A stretch of DNA of 63,916 nt from Streptomyces violaceoruber (GCA_000720805.1 JODI01000075.1:1-63916), one strand, 5' to 3'; shown: positions 16,384 through 24,811, numbered from the stretch's first letter. The notes: generated by a model from the letters alone, not told the origin. Numbers and translations are program-made.

Positions 16384-16544
16384 GCCCCCCTACAGCTCCC
16401 GCCAACTCCTCCTCGTGCCGCCGTGCGACTTCACGCCCGGCGGCACGACGGCACTCCAACGCAGCCCGACCGGACCCGGCCGGCTGCGACGAAGGGAAGG
16501 AACACCCAGATGCGAGAAGCAGACTTGGACAGGGTGGTGCGTTC

Positions 16545-17270
16545 GTGAGCCGGATCCTGGTGACCGGTTCCGCGGACGGTCTCGGACGCGCCGCGGCCGA
16601 ATCCCTGCTGTCCGCAGGACACGACGTCATCGTCCACGCCCGCAACTTTGAGCGTGCAGCAGTTCTCGACACGCTGGTCGGCCGCGGGGCTCACTTGATG
16701 CTCGGCGACTTCACCGACCGTGACGCGGTTCGGCGTATCGCCGCCGAGCTGAACGACGCCGAACCGCTCGATGCGGTCATCCACAATGCCGGCGTGTGGA
16801 GCGGACGCCCCGTCATGCCGGTCAACATCATCGCCCCTTACCTGCTCACGGCCCTGCTGCACTCACCGCGCCGGCTGGTGTATCTCAGCAGCGGCTCGCA
16901 CTTCGGCGGGCATCCCTCGCTGAACGGGGTCGACTGGCAGGGCTCGAGCGCGGGCTCGTACTCCGACAGCAAGCTGTTCGTCACCACCCTCGCAGCCGCC
17001 GTGGCCCGCCTGCGCCCCGGCGTGCTGAGCAACGCCGTGGACCCGGGCTGGGTGCCGACCAAGATGGGCGGACCAGGTGCGCCGGACGATCTGGAACTCG
17101 GCCACCGCACGCAAGAGTGGCTCGCGACGAGCAACGATCCCGAGGCGCTGACCACAGGCGGGTACTGGTACCACCGCCAGCGGCAGCAGCCGCACCGCGC
17201 CGTGCACGACGAGGCGTTCCAGGACCGCCTCCTCCAGGTGCTGGCTGAGGAGACGGACATCGCGTTGTGA
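16545..17270 (+). CDS. SDR-family NAD(P)-dependent oxidoreductase (atypical)
   Basis: 241 residues. ILVTGSADGLGRAAAESLL is the TGxxxGxG cofactor loop, HNAGVWSG replaces NNAG, and the active site is YLSSGSHF with YSDSK. GYWYHRQRQQPH near the C-terminus is typical of a subgroup that lacks the usual C-terminal signature. GTG 16545 is the first codon with family similarity. It ends the plus-strand operon and is followed by a strong terminator. Confidence 0.85.
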   Translation: MSRILVTGSADGLGRAAAESLLSAGHDVIVHARNFERAAVLDTLVGRGAHLMLGDFTDRDAVRRIAAELNDAEPLDAVIHNAGVWSGRPVMPVNIIAPYLLTALLHSPRRLVYLSSGSHFGGHPSLNGVDWQGSSAGSYSDSKLFVTTLAAAVARLRPGVLSNAVDPGWVPTKMGGPGAPDDLELGHRTQEWLATSNDPEALTTGGYWYHRQRQQPHRAVHDEAFQDRLLQVLAEETDIAL

Positions 17271-17329
17271 GCGGTGAAGGGCCGCCCTCCGGCCGTGCCG
17301 ACCGCCGCATGGGCGAGTGACGGCACGTG

Positions 17330-17369
17330 CGTGAGGGGCCTCCCGGCAGGTGCCGGGAGGCCCCTCACG
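17330..17369. terminator. Strong terminator hairpin
   Basis: CGTGAGGGGCCTCCCGGCA (17330-17348) pairs perfectly with TGCCGGGAGGCCCCTCACG (17351-17369) across two bases. A TCTTT follows. It separates the plus-strand operon from the convergent minus-strand SDR and may serve both. Confidence 0.85.
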
Positions 17370-17420
17370 TCTTTGCTGGGCCGGACTTGCCGGACGTGTG
17401 GACGTCAGTGCCGGGCCTCG

Positions 17421-18200
17421 TCATCCGATGAGGTTGCCTCCGTCGACGGCGACGATGCTGCCGGTCATGTAGCTCGCGGCGTCGCTCGCCAGGAAGAGCG
17501 CGACCTTCGCGACGTCGTCGGGCTCCCCGAGCCGCCGCAGCGGGACGCGTTCGATGATCTGGTTGACGTTCTCACTCGAGGAGTCGTCCATCGCGTCCAC
17601 ACCGGGAGTGCGGATCAGTCCGGGCGCGATCCCGTTCACCCGGATGCCGAACTTGGCGAGGTTCAGCGCGAGCGACCTGGTGAGCATGACGACTCCGCCC
17701 TTGGAGGCGTCGTAGGTCTCGAAGTCGATGTTCGGCTTGAATCCGCCGGTGGAGGCGAGGTTGATGATCGTCCCGGGGCGCTCTCGTGCGCGCAGAGCGC
17801 GCACGAATGCCTGGCTCTGGAACATCAGCCCCTTCATATTGACGTCGATCATGCGGTCCCACTGCGCCTCGGAGAGGTCGAGCAGCGGCACGTAGCTGTA
17901 GACGCCGGCGTTGTTGACCAGCGTGTCCAGGCGCCCGAACCGGGACTCGGCGAAGCGCACGAGGGCCTCGCTGTCGGGGATCGAGGTCGCGTCAGCCCTG
18001 AAGGAGGCAGCCGTGCCGCCTTCTGCCTGGATCGCGTCGGCGGTCCTTCTCGCGGCTTCCTCGCTGATGTCGGCCACGACGACATGTGCGCCGGCGTCGG
18101 CGAGACGCGAGGCGATGGCCGCGCCGATGCCGTTTCCTGCGCCCGTGACGATCGCGACCTGTTCCGATAGGTCGAAGATCTGCGCAGTCGTCTGATTCAT
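17421..18200 (-). CDS. SDR-family oxidoreductase
   Basis: 259 residues, classical short-chain dehydrogenase. GAGNGIG is at 20-26, NNAG follows TLV, the active site is NLASTGG with YDASK, and the C-terminus is SIVAVDGGNLIG. ATG 18200 is where family similarity begins; the ribosome site is weak and an upstream extension is unrelated. The adjacent SDR and the MFS gene are on the same strand, so cotranscription from the MFS side is possible. Substrate unknown. Confidence 0.9.
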   Translation of the reverse strand: MNQTTAQIFDLSEQVAIVTGAGNGIGAAIASRLADAGAHVVVADISEEAARRTADAIQAEGGTAASFRADATSIPDSEALVRFAESRFGRLDTLVNNAGVYSYVPLLDLSEAQWDRMIDVNMKGLMFQSQAFVRALRARERPGTIINLASTGGFKPNIDFETYDASKGGVVMLTRSLALNLAKFGIRVNGIAPGLIRTPGVDAMDDSSSENVNQIIERVPLRRLGEPDDVAKVALFLASDAASYMTGSIVAVDGGNLIG

Positions 18201-18433
18201 GAGATGTCCCAAGGGATTGCTTATCGGTGCTATTGCCGTTGGGGCGCCCGACGAGCTCGCTCGGCAGGGCACCGTATGTGTCCAGGACGTCGGCGGGAGG
18301 GGCACGCGTCCGTAGTGGTGGGCCTCTTTGCTCGTGTGGCTCTTCCTGGTCGCTTAAGGGGTGCAGGGGCCGGGCTCGGCCTCGTCGGCTCGCGCCGCGG
18401 CCCGATGGGCGGCCCTTACGTCGTTGACGTGCA

Positions 18434-18452
18434 ACCCGGCACAGTGCCGGGT
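18434..18452 (-). terminator. Hairpin at the 3' end of the second SDR
   Basis: ACCCGGCAC (18434-18442) and GTGCCGGGT (18444-18452) form a perfect 9-bp stem around a single base. It overlaps the last base of the stop codon of the gene at 18452-19111. Confidence 0.5.
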
Positions 18453-19111
18453 CAGTCGCGCAGCAGTTCGTGCCGCCACTCGGCCTCGGGCTGGTGGTGC
18501 AGGTCGAGGTATGCCTGGGCGAGGACGGCCGGGTCGAAGCGTTCCTCGCCGCCGCCGATGGCTCCGGCGATCGTGATGCTGGTGGCGTGCACGCCCGTTC
18601 CTGCCACATGGGTGTGCAGGGCCTGGACGTACGCGCGCAATGCGGCCTTGCCGATGGACAGCGACGTGTACTGCGGGGAGGGGAACAGCGCGAGACCGCC
18701 GCCGGTGAACAGCAGGCTTCCGCGGCCTTCACGCAGATGGGGCAGGACGGCGTCGGCCGCGACCCGGGCTCCCAGGACGTTGACGGCGGTGACGTCGGCC
18801 CAGTCCTTATCGTCGCCGCCTACAGGCTGGTCCTCGCGGACCACGCCGGCGTTGTAGACGAGCACGTCCGGTGCGCCCAGCTCGGAGATCGCGGTGTGCA
18901 GCGCGGCGCGCAGGCTGTCGGGGTCGGCTGCGTCTGCGGCGTAGCCGCGCACGTCCCGGCTGGTGGTGGTGAGTTCGGTGGCGTAGGTGTCCAGCTTCGC
19001 CTTGTCACGGGCGAGCATCGCGACCGGGTGTCCGGCATCGGCAAACGTGCGGGTGAGCGCCAGGCCGAAGTCGGGTCCGACGCCGACGATGATTGCAGTT
19101 CCGAGGGCCAT
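18452..19111 (-). CDS. SDR-family protein with non-canonical active site
   Basis: 219 residues. The cofactor loop is IIVGVGPDFGLAL, with TGxxxGxG replaced by VGxGPxFG. YNAGVV stands for NNAG. The catalytic segment FTGGGLALFPSPQYTSLSIG is followed by KAAL, so the usual YxxxK is not kept. Such short SDRs are widespread in actinobacteria and their activity is uncertain. AAAGGACC lies just upstream of ATG 19111. It is 125 bases downstream of the MFS exporter on the same strand. Confidence 0.82.
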   Translation of the reverse strand: MALGTAIIVGVGPDFGLALTRTFADAGHPVAMLARDKAKLDTYATELTTTSRDVRGYAADAADPDSLRAALHTAISELGAPDVLVYNAGVVREDQPVGGDDKDWADVTAVNVLGARVAADAVLPHLREGRGSLLFTGGGLALFPSPQYTSLSIGKAALRAYVQALHTHVAGTGVHATSITIAGAIGGGEERFDPAVLAQAYLDLHHQPEAEWRHELLRD

Positions 19112-19236
19112 GGTGGTCCTTTCTCAGGGGAACGCCAGCAGAGAGGTGCCCTGTTCGTGGTGGGCGTTCTGCAGGGCTGGGCTGATCTGCGGCAGGCGTC
19201 CGGGTCGTGGGTCGTGGGTCGTGGGGGAAGCGTCAG

Positions 19237-20472
19237 TCAGGTGAGCGACAGGGTCCGTCGCGTCACCGCCCAGACGATCAGAGCGAGGACGAACAGGACG
19301 GCGGCGCCGCCCATCACCAGGGCCCATCCGCCGGTCTGCCACAGGGCGGCCGCCAGCGCGGAGCCGATGGTGCCGCCGATGAAGTTGCAGGTGACGAAGG
19401 CAGTGTTCAGCCGGCTGCGGCTCTGGGGCTCGATGCTCATCAGCCGGGTCTGGTTGAGAACGTTGACCGCCTGTATCGCCGTGTTCAGCAGCAGGACCAC
19501 GATCAGCACGATGACGATCGAGTGAGCGCCGGTGGCGCTGAGCAGGACCGAGGCCAGGGCCAGCAGCAATCCCGCGCCGGTGGCCGGCACCGACCAGCCG
19601 CGGTCGTGCAGACGGCCGGCCCGCTGGGCGACCAGGGCGCCGGCCAGGCCGACGAGACTGAGCAGACCGATCTGGGTGGCCGACCAGTCGAAGGGGGCGG
19701 CGCTGAGCAGGAAGGTCAGGGCGGTCCAGAACAGGGTGAACACCATCATCGTGACGGCTCCCAGGACCAGCGTGACCTGCACCGACCGGTGACGGCGCAC
19801 GGCGGTGATCACCGATGCCAGCAGGGCCGGGTAGCTGGTGGAGGTCCGCGACGGCATCGTCGGCAGCACACGGGCCAGGACCGCGGCGAGAACCACCATG
19901 AGAGCGGCGGCCGCCCAGTAGATGGTGCGCCAGCCGAAGGCGTCGGCGACCACGCCGCTGATCGCCCTGGAGACGAGAATGCCGATCAGGATGCCGGATG
20001 CGACAGTGCCGACGACCCGGCCGCGCTGGTCGTCACGCGCCAGATCGCCCGCCAGCGGGATCAGCAGCTGCCCGGCCACCGTCGTCACCCCTACCAGTGC
20101 GAAGGTCACCAGCAGCGCCGTGAAGCCCGGAGCGACGGCACTGGCCGCCAGGGCGAGAGCCGACGCCAGCATGATCACCGGGATGAGCCGGCTCCGGTTG
20201 AGCCGGTCACCCAGCGGTACCACCAAGAACGCTCCGATCGCGTAGCCGATCTGCGTCACGGTAACCAGCAGCCCGGCCGAGCCGGGGCTGATGTGCAGCG
20301 AGCCGGCGATCGTGTTCAGCAGCGGCTGGGCCCAGTACAGGTTGCCGACCGCGGCACCGCCGGCCAGCGCGAACAGCAGCGTCAACGGTCCGTTCATGCC
20401 GCGCGCGCCAGGAGCGGACGCGGGAGGCGCAGCTACCCGTGCCGGGGCTGCAGCCGTGGTCTTGTTCGTCAT
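19237..20472 (-). CDS. MFS transporter (drug efflux type)
   Basis: 411 residues with about twelve hydrophobic segments. The N-terminal half has GNLYWAQPLLNTIAGSL and the motif-A-like GDRLNRSRLIPVIML; both are typical of the YnfM/Bcr-like branch common in Streptomyces. The start follows GGATGCC weakly. The gene is divergent from the XRE/MmyB regulator with about 100 bases between, so it is probably the regulator's target. It may export the substrate or product of the dehydrogenases carried in the same element. Confidence 0.9.
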   Translation of the reverse strand: MTNKTTAAAPARVAAPPASAPGARGMNGPLTLLFALAGGAAVGNLYWAQPLLNTIAGSLHISPGSAGLLVTVTQIGYAIGAFLVVPLGDRLNRSRLIPVIMLASALALAASAVAPGFTALLVTFALVGVTTVAGQLLIPLAGDLARDDQRGRVVGTVASGILIGILVSRAISGVVADAFGWRTIYWAAAALMVVLAAVLARVLPTMPSRTSTSYPALLASVITAVRRHRSVQVTLVLGAVTMMVFTLFWTALTFLLSAAPFDWSATQIGLLSLVGLAGALVAQRAGRLHDRGWSVPATGAGLLLALASVLLSATGAHSIVIVLIVVLLLNTAIQAVNVLNQTRLMSIEPQSRSRLNTAFVTCNFIGGTIGSALAAALWQTGGWALVMGGAAVLFVLALIVWAVTRRTLSLT

Positions 20473-20574
20473 GGCATCCAGGCAACCAACATCGCGCGCA
20501 GTGCGGCAGGACGTGTTGAAGGGGGTACTGGCAAGTCCTCCTTAACCACGAACGGGGTGCCTACCGTGGAAGAC

Positions 20575-21468
20575 ATGGACCATCGCCGCCAGATCCAGGA
20601 ATTCCTCGCCTCCCGCAGGGCTCGGATCAGCCCCCAGTCAGTCGGGCTGCCTGTGGCCGGACGCAAGCGGCGCGTGCCCGGCCTGCGCCGCGAAGAGGTC
20701 GCCGCCCTGGCCGGGCTCAGCGTCGACTACTACATCCGCCTGGAACGCGGCGCACTCACCAACGCCTCCGACAGCGTCGTGCACGCCATCGCCCGCGCAC
20801 TGCAGCTCGACGAGACCGAACAGGCCCACCTGATCGACCTCGCCCGCGCCGGACATGCGGCTGCCACTCCCTCCCGGCCCAGGCGTACCCCGCCCGCGGC
20901 GATCGCCCCGCAGCTGCAGACCGTCCTGGACGCCCTCGTCGGCGTCCCCGCCCTGGTGCGCAGCCCCACCCTCGACGTGGTCGCCGCCAACCCCCTGGCC
21001 CGGGCCCTGTACAGCGTCATCTACACCGACGTGCGCACAGCGCCGAATCTGGCCCGGTTCACCTTCCTCGACCCCCAGGCCGAGCGGTTCTGGCGTGACT
21101 GGGACCGCGTCGCCGACGACCTCACCGCCCACCTGCGCGCCGCCGCCGGCGCCACCCCCTACGACCGCAACCTCACCGACCTCATCGGGGAGCTGTCCAC
21201 CCGCAGCGACATCTTCCGCCGACTGTGGGCCCGCCACGACGTACGCGCCTACGGCCGCGGCACCAAACACTTCCACCACCCCGTCGTCGGCGACCTCGAC
21301 CTGCGCTACGACCTCCTTGAACCGGCCGCCGAACCCGGCCTGACCATGATCACCTACACCGCCGAACCGGGCACCACCTCCCACGACAACCTCACCCTGC
21401 TCGCTTCCTGGGCAGCCAGCCAGGACAACAACGCCAAGCACCTCCAGGCCCCCTCGCCTCACGAGTAG
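20575..21468 (+). CDS. XRE-family regulator with MmyB-like ligand-binding domain
   Basis: 297 residues. The N-terminal HTH includes RRVPGLRREEVAALAGLSVD and YYIRLERGALTNASDSVVHA. The C-terminal MmyB-like PAS-type domain contains YDRNLTDLIGELSTRSDIFR and RHDVRAYGRGTKHFHHPVVG. This class usually represses a divergent SDR or MFS gene. ATG 20575 matches the usual family start; GTG 20566, with GGGGTG upstream, is possible. It is paralogous to the fragment at 13146-13620, so the element carried two such regulators. Confidence 0.9.
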   Translation: MDHRRQIQEFLASRRARISPQSVGLPVAGRKRRVPGLRREEVAALAGLSVDYYIRLERGALTNASDSVVHAIARALQLDETEQAHLIDLARAGHAAATPSRPRRTPPAAIAPQLQTVLDALVGVPALVRSPTLDVVAANPLARALYSVIYTDVRTAPNLARFTFLDPQAERFWRDWDRVADDLTAHLRAAAGATPYDRNLTDLIGELSTRSDIFRRLWARHDVRAYGRGTKHFHHPVVGDLDLRYDLLEPAAEPGLTMITYTAEPGTTSHDNLTLLASWAASQDNNAKHLQAPSPHE

Positions 21469-21577
21469 GGCAACGGCAGGTCACACCGCCTGCACACCGG
21501 GACAGCTCTCCATCGACCACGGCGCTCACATTCTCCAATCAACAACCCGAACGCCGGACCCGGATCCAGAGTGACTT

Positions 21578-22258
21578 TCAGCGATGGCGATTTCGGCGAC
21601 CTGGGTGCAGGGCGCCGAGAGGGACGCCGAGGTAGCGGGCGGCGGCGAGGCGGGTGTGGCCGGTGGCCATCTGGACGAGGCGAATCGTCGCGTCCCTGCG
21701 CAGGAGCCGTTTCGGGGCGTCGAGGTCATCGAGCGGGGCGGCCCAGTGTTCGGGCAGGACAGCGGGGATGGCGCGAGGGTCGAGCCGGCCGCGGTGGGTT
21801 GCGGGTTGCGGGAAGAAAGCGGGCTTTCCGACGTTCTTGTGGCGGACTCGTACGCCGGTGCGGATTACGGCGCTCATGGCCGGTGAGCAGTGCTGGGAGA
21901 GTGCGCGCAGGCGGATGTGGGTGGTACTGGTGGAGGACAGGCCGGACATCAGCTCCAGGAGGGTGTTCGGCCCTTGCGGATCGTCGAGGATGGCAACCGA
22001 CAGGGCCAGCATGGCCGCGGCGTGGAGTGGGTCGGCGGGCAGCTGTCCGAAGGCGCGGGCTACTCGGCCGTTGCCCATGGAGGCGGTGCGCTGGGCACCC
22101 AGGGGGCTGATGGCTTCGCTGTGTGCTGCGAGGGCCTCGGTCTCTGTGCCGTGTGGGAGGGCCTCGCGGGCGGTGGACCAGCCGCCGCGCAGGGCGAGGA
22201 CGGTGGCCCGGACGTCGTTGAAGAAGCGCTGGGTGGATACCTGCTGCCCCAGACTCGC
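21578..22258 (-). pseudogene. tniQ: TniQ-like transposition protein, C-terminal fragment
   Basis: The frame is open from about 22258: ASLGQQVSTQRFFNDVRATV, then HAAAMLALSVAILDDP, LDPRAIPAVLPEHWAAPLDD and TRLAAARYLGVPLGAL. The layout (SLGxxV..RFFxDxR, then IPxxLxxxxW, then an AAxxLGxP helix) fits the C-terminal half of actinobacterial TniQ proteins, which pick target sites in Tn7-like elements. The zinc-binding N-terminal half is missing and the sequence joins directly to the tnsB fragment. Assigned from remembered family features, so moderately sure. Confidence 0.6.
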
Positions 22259-22261
22259 GAC

Positions 22262-22847
22262 CTCGGTCTGCGGAGCGGCGCTGGCGGGCCCCGCCTGGCC
22301 CGAACCACTCCCGCCACACCCGCGCCAGCGTCGTGCGGTGCGGCACCCGCACCTCCCGGTCGGGGAAGACCTCCCGCACGTACTGGTGGATCAACCGCTC
22401 CCGCGAGGCCATGCTGATCCGCGACCGGCGCAGACACTGCTCGTGCACCGCACGGATCGCCTCCTCCACCTCGGCTGTCACCGAAGGATGTCCGCCGGCC
22501 TGCCGGGTCCACCGTCCGTCGGCCAGCCCGGCCAGGCCGGACTCCCGATAGCGGGCGGCCATCCGCTTCAGGGTGCGCTCGCTGACCGACTCCAGTCCGA
22601 GCTGGGCGGCCTCGATCTCCGACAGCATGCCGAGCTCGGCGACCTTGGCCCGCCGGCGCTCGCCCAAGCTGGTCCTCGCCGGGTCAAAGGCAGGACGGGG
22701 CTCTCCCGGGCGGGCCCAGTGGCGGCTGCCGCTGCGAAACCCGGTCTCGACCTCCAGCACGTGCTCCAGCCGGACTCGCGCCCGGGCCAGATCATGCTCG
22801 GACAGCTCCTCGACCAGCGGTGTGCGGCCACCCGCGTCAGTGGTCAT
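22262..22847 (-). pseudogene. tnsB: TnsB/Mu-like transposase, N-terminal fragment
   Basis: From ATG 22847 about 190 codons match the DNA-binding N-terminus of actinobacterial TnsB-type transposases: ARVRLEHVLEVETGFRSGS, ERTLKRMAARYRESGLAGLA, ISMASRERLIHQYVREVFPD and TTLARVWREWFGPGGARQR. The DDE catalytic core and C-terminus are absent; near 22260 the frame passes into the tniQ fragment. The ATG would overlap the stop of tnsA (ATGA) once the adjacent micro-inversion is undone. Confidence 0.75.
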
Positions 22848-23655
22848 GACGCAACCGGGGGATCCGCTGGGTCTGGAGGAGCAGCTGCTCGCGGCGGCAG
22901 TCGGCCCCCGTCGCTTCCGGGAGCTGATCGCTGCGACCTTGTGGCCGGTGCCAGCGAGGAACCATCTGCTGCGCCTGCTCTGGCGGCGGCGCTTGGCCTT
23001 CGACCTGGTCGGACCGCTGGAGGACGGCACGTGGATCTATTCGCGGACGACGCCCCCGCGTTAAGGCCTCCACCGCGTCCACGACGCCGCCCCGCCAGCC
23101 CGTCACCACCTGATACCGCCAGCCGGCACAAGCCGCGACACGGGCGGTGGCGGCGAACACGGTGACGTCCGACTCCTTCACCAAATGGGCCGGGCGAACG
23201 TCGATCAGCAGCGCCAACTTTGCGGTGGCGACCAGGAAGTCGGGGATGTGCTCCCGTCGGCGGCCCGAGTCGAAGAACCGCAGGCTGAAGGGCTGCGACA
23301 ACACATCCCGGACTCCGCCACAGAAGTCCAAAACCGTCAGCGTTCTGCGCTCGGCCAGGCTCTCGAAGCCATGCCCACGCCCCGTCGCCTGCATGAACGC
23401 CAGCCCGGGCCGATGGCGCTGCCCCGGACGCCACGAGAACGCACGAACAGGCTGGGCCTGCCCCCAGGGGAACATGGCCAGGTCACGTACAGCACACACG
23501 ATCTCGTCCCCGCCGACCCGCCAGGTCGCCGTCCACCTGCTCGCCCAATCAGGACGCGGGTCGAGGGCCTCCCCGCAGGCCGCCGCGTACGGCGCGACCA
23601 ACTCTTCGAACCCACAGCAGTGGGACCACACGCACCCCTTATCGGCACCCGGCAT
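22837..23655 (-). pseudogene. tnsA: TnsA-like heteromeric transposase endonuclease, C-terminus scrambled by inversion
   Basis: The first 200 codons from ATG 23655 match TnsA-like endonucleases: PWGQAQPVRAFSWRPGQRHR, GRGHGFESLAERRTLTVLDF, VLSQPFSLRFF, REHIPDF and LLIDVRPAHL. The acidic residues of the nuclease site are kept, but the usual Lys after the last Asp is Arg. After EALTRG the family's winged-helix C-terminus is missing from this strand and appears instead on the plus strand (GLEEQLLAAAVGPRRFRELI and HLLRLLWRRRLAFDL), inside 22856-23058. The present open frame ends in unrelated residues. Confidence 0.72.
22856..23058 (+). other. Inverted segment carrying the tnsA C-terminus
   Basis: The plus strand here encodes DPLGLEEQLLAAAVGPRRFR through GTWIYSRTTPP, the expected C-terminal domain of the minus-strand tnsA. 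The segment is bounded by CGGGGG (22856-22861) and CCCCCG (23053-23058), an inverted pair. Flipping the interval restores an in-frame join EALTRG-DPLGLEEQ. It also gives a stop that overlaps the tnsB start as ATGA. Confidence 0.72.
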
Positions 23656-23740
23656 GCCTCAAGGGCACCGCGCAGAACCTCCTCGATACGGCGGAACCAG
23701 CAAACCACCCTGATCGGAACGGACCAGGCGCTACCCTGCG

Positions 23741-23800
23741 GGCCAACTTCCGCGCACAGAGGCCAACTAGCGTGCTCAAGGGCCAACTATCGCGCTCAGT
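23741..23800 (-). repeat. Three abutting 20-bp TnsB-type binding repeats, right end
   Basis: Units start at 23741, 23761 and 23781 with exact 20-bp period and consensus GGCCAACTNNCGYGCNCAR. The outermost one runs into the right terminal repeat. They lie 86-145 bases upstream of the tnsA start. Closely packed TnsB sites at the tnsA-proximal end are a hallmark of Tn7-type elements. Confidence 0.75.
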
Positions 23801-23804
23801 CTCA
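23782..23804 (-). repeat. Right terminal inverted repeat of the Tn7-like element
   Basis: Read on the minus strand from 23804 it begins TGAGACTGAGCGCGATAG and ends TTGGC. It matches the left end at 20 of 23 positions. Confidence 0.75.
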
Positions 23805-23809
23805 GTCGG
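23805..23809. repeat. Target site duplication, right copy (GTCGG)
   Basis: Identical to 13022-13026 and directly adjacent to the right terminal repeat. Confidence 0.7.
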
Positions 23810-24025
23810 TCGGCGTTCCACCGCGCCTGCCGAGTCGCGGTGTTCGAATTAAGTTCGATACGGTGGTCGCAGGGCGGGGGAACTGGCCCTGTGGTTGGAG
23901 GTGGGCGGCATGTCGCGAAGTTCGTGCGTCCGATTCCTCTGTGTCGGCGAGCCCGGCGCCCCCCGCATCGACCAGGCGCCACGGACCGCCCCGGCCCCCG
24001 CCGTGGCGCCGGGGCGGGGGCCGGG

Positions 24026-24811
24026 GTGAGCGCGCGTCAGCGGCACATCGCCCACCTCCACCTGCACGCCGCTCTGAGCGAGGCCCAGTACGGCGACATG
24101 ATCGAACTGATGTCCGGCATCACGCCTCATGTCCAGGCCGTCCCGCCGGACGCCGTCCAGCTCGACCTGACCTCGGCGCTCAGATACTTCGACCTGTCTC
24201 CGTACGACATGGTCCAGACGGCGATGATGAGGCTGAAGCTCTTCTACGACATCGACAGCAGCGCCGGGCTCGCCAACAACCGCATGCTTGCTTCCATGGC
24301 GGCCGACGCGTCCGCCCCGGGCGACACCACCTGGGTTCCCGACGGGCAGGCCGCCGACCACCTGGTTGCCGACCTCGTATTCGAGCGGGACTGCCTTGAT
24401 CCGGCACGGCATCACCGAGCCGTCCTGGGGCTCGCCGAGCAGATCGGCAGGCGCCTGCGCGGCGAAGGCCGGATCGCGACCCGGCTCGCCCTCACCGTGC
24501 GGTACGCCGACCGCAGCTCCACCACGCGTACTCGCGGGCTGCCGGAACCCACCAACCACTCACCCGCACTCGCCACCACCGCCCTGGGGTTGTTGACCGC
24601 CCTCGGGTTGCAGCGAGCACGGGTGCGTGCTTTCGCGATCCGCGCCGACGGTCTGCTGCCGGCCGGCAGCGCCTACCGCCAGCTCTCCCTGGACCCCGGT
24701 GACGCCCGCGCCCGCGCAGCCGAAGCCGCCGCGGACCGCGCCCGTCGGCGCTTCGGGCAGGAGGCCGTGGGTCCAGCGGCTCTGCGGACTGACCGATACG
24801 GTCCGGGCTGA
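24026..24811 (+). CDS. DNA polymerase Y-family-like protein with internal deletion
   Basis: 261 residues from GTG 24026. The N-terminal part (HLHLHAALSEAQYGDMIELM, PPDAVQLDLTSALRYFDLSP) and C-terminal part (LALTVRYADRSSTTRTRGLP, ALGLQRARVRAFAIRADGLL) match a streptomycete Y-family polymerase-like family of about 330-370 residues. The middle, including the GIGP-type helix-hairpin-helix region, is missing: VPDG joins directly to QAADHLVADLVFERD in frame. The palm also lacks the usual catalytic acids at the start. It may therefore be a non-functional remnant or a shortened accessory factor. It lies just outside the right end of the Tn7-like element, and the stop codon falls in a 28-bp direct repeat. 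Confidence 0.65.
   Translation: MSARQRHIAHLHLHAALSEAQYGDMIELMSGITPHVQAVPPDAVQLDLTSALRYFDLSPYDMVQTAMMRLKLFYDIDSSAGLANNRMLASMAADASAPGDTTWVPDGQAADHLVADLVFERDCLDPARHHRAVLGLAEQIGRRLRGEGRIATRLALTVRYADRSSTTRTRGLPEPTNHSPALATTALGLLTALGLQRARVRAFAIRADGLLPAGSAYRQLSLDPGDARARAAEAAADRARRRFGQEAVGPAALRTDRYGPG

Larger units (their letters stand above)
13027..23804. mobile_element. Decayed Tn7-like transposon, about 10.8 kb, with oxidoreductase cargo
   Basis: The left end TGTGACTGAGCGCCGTAGTT (with GGC following) and the reverse complement of the right end, TGAGACTGAGCGCGATAGTT (with GGC following), agree at 20 of 23 positions. Each is bordered outside by GTCGG. At the right end three 20-bp repeats abut, and just inside lie tnsA-, tnsB- and tniQ-like sequences reading away from that end, as in Tn7-type elements. 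The transposition genes are all damaged and tnsC is missing, so the element should be unable to move by itself. Everything between tniQ and the left end is cargo: dehydrogenases, cupin, decarboxylase-like protein, exporter and regulators. Confidence 0.78.

Noticed and set aside
22573..23064. A separate plus-strand gene in the tnsA region
   Set aside because: Only the second part (GLEEQLL to TTPP) is protein-like, and it is the missing tnsA C-terminus; there is no start signal. Explained as an inversion.
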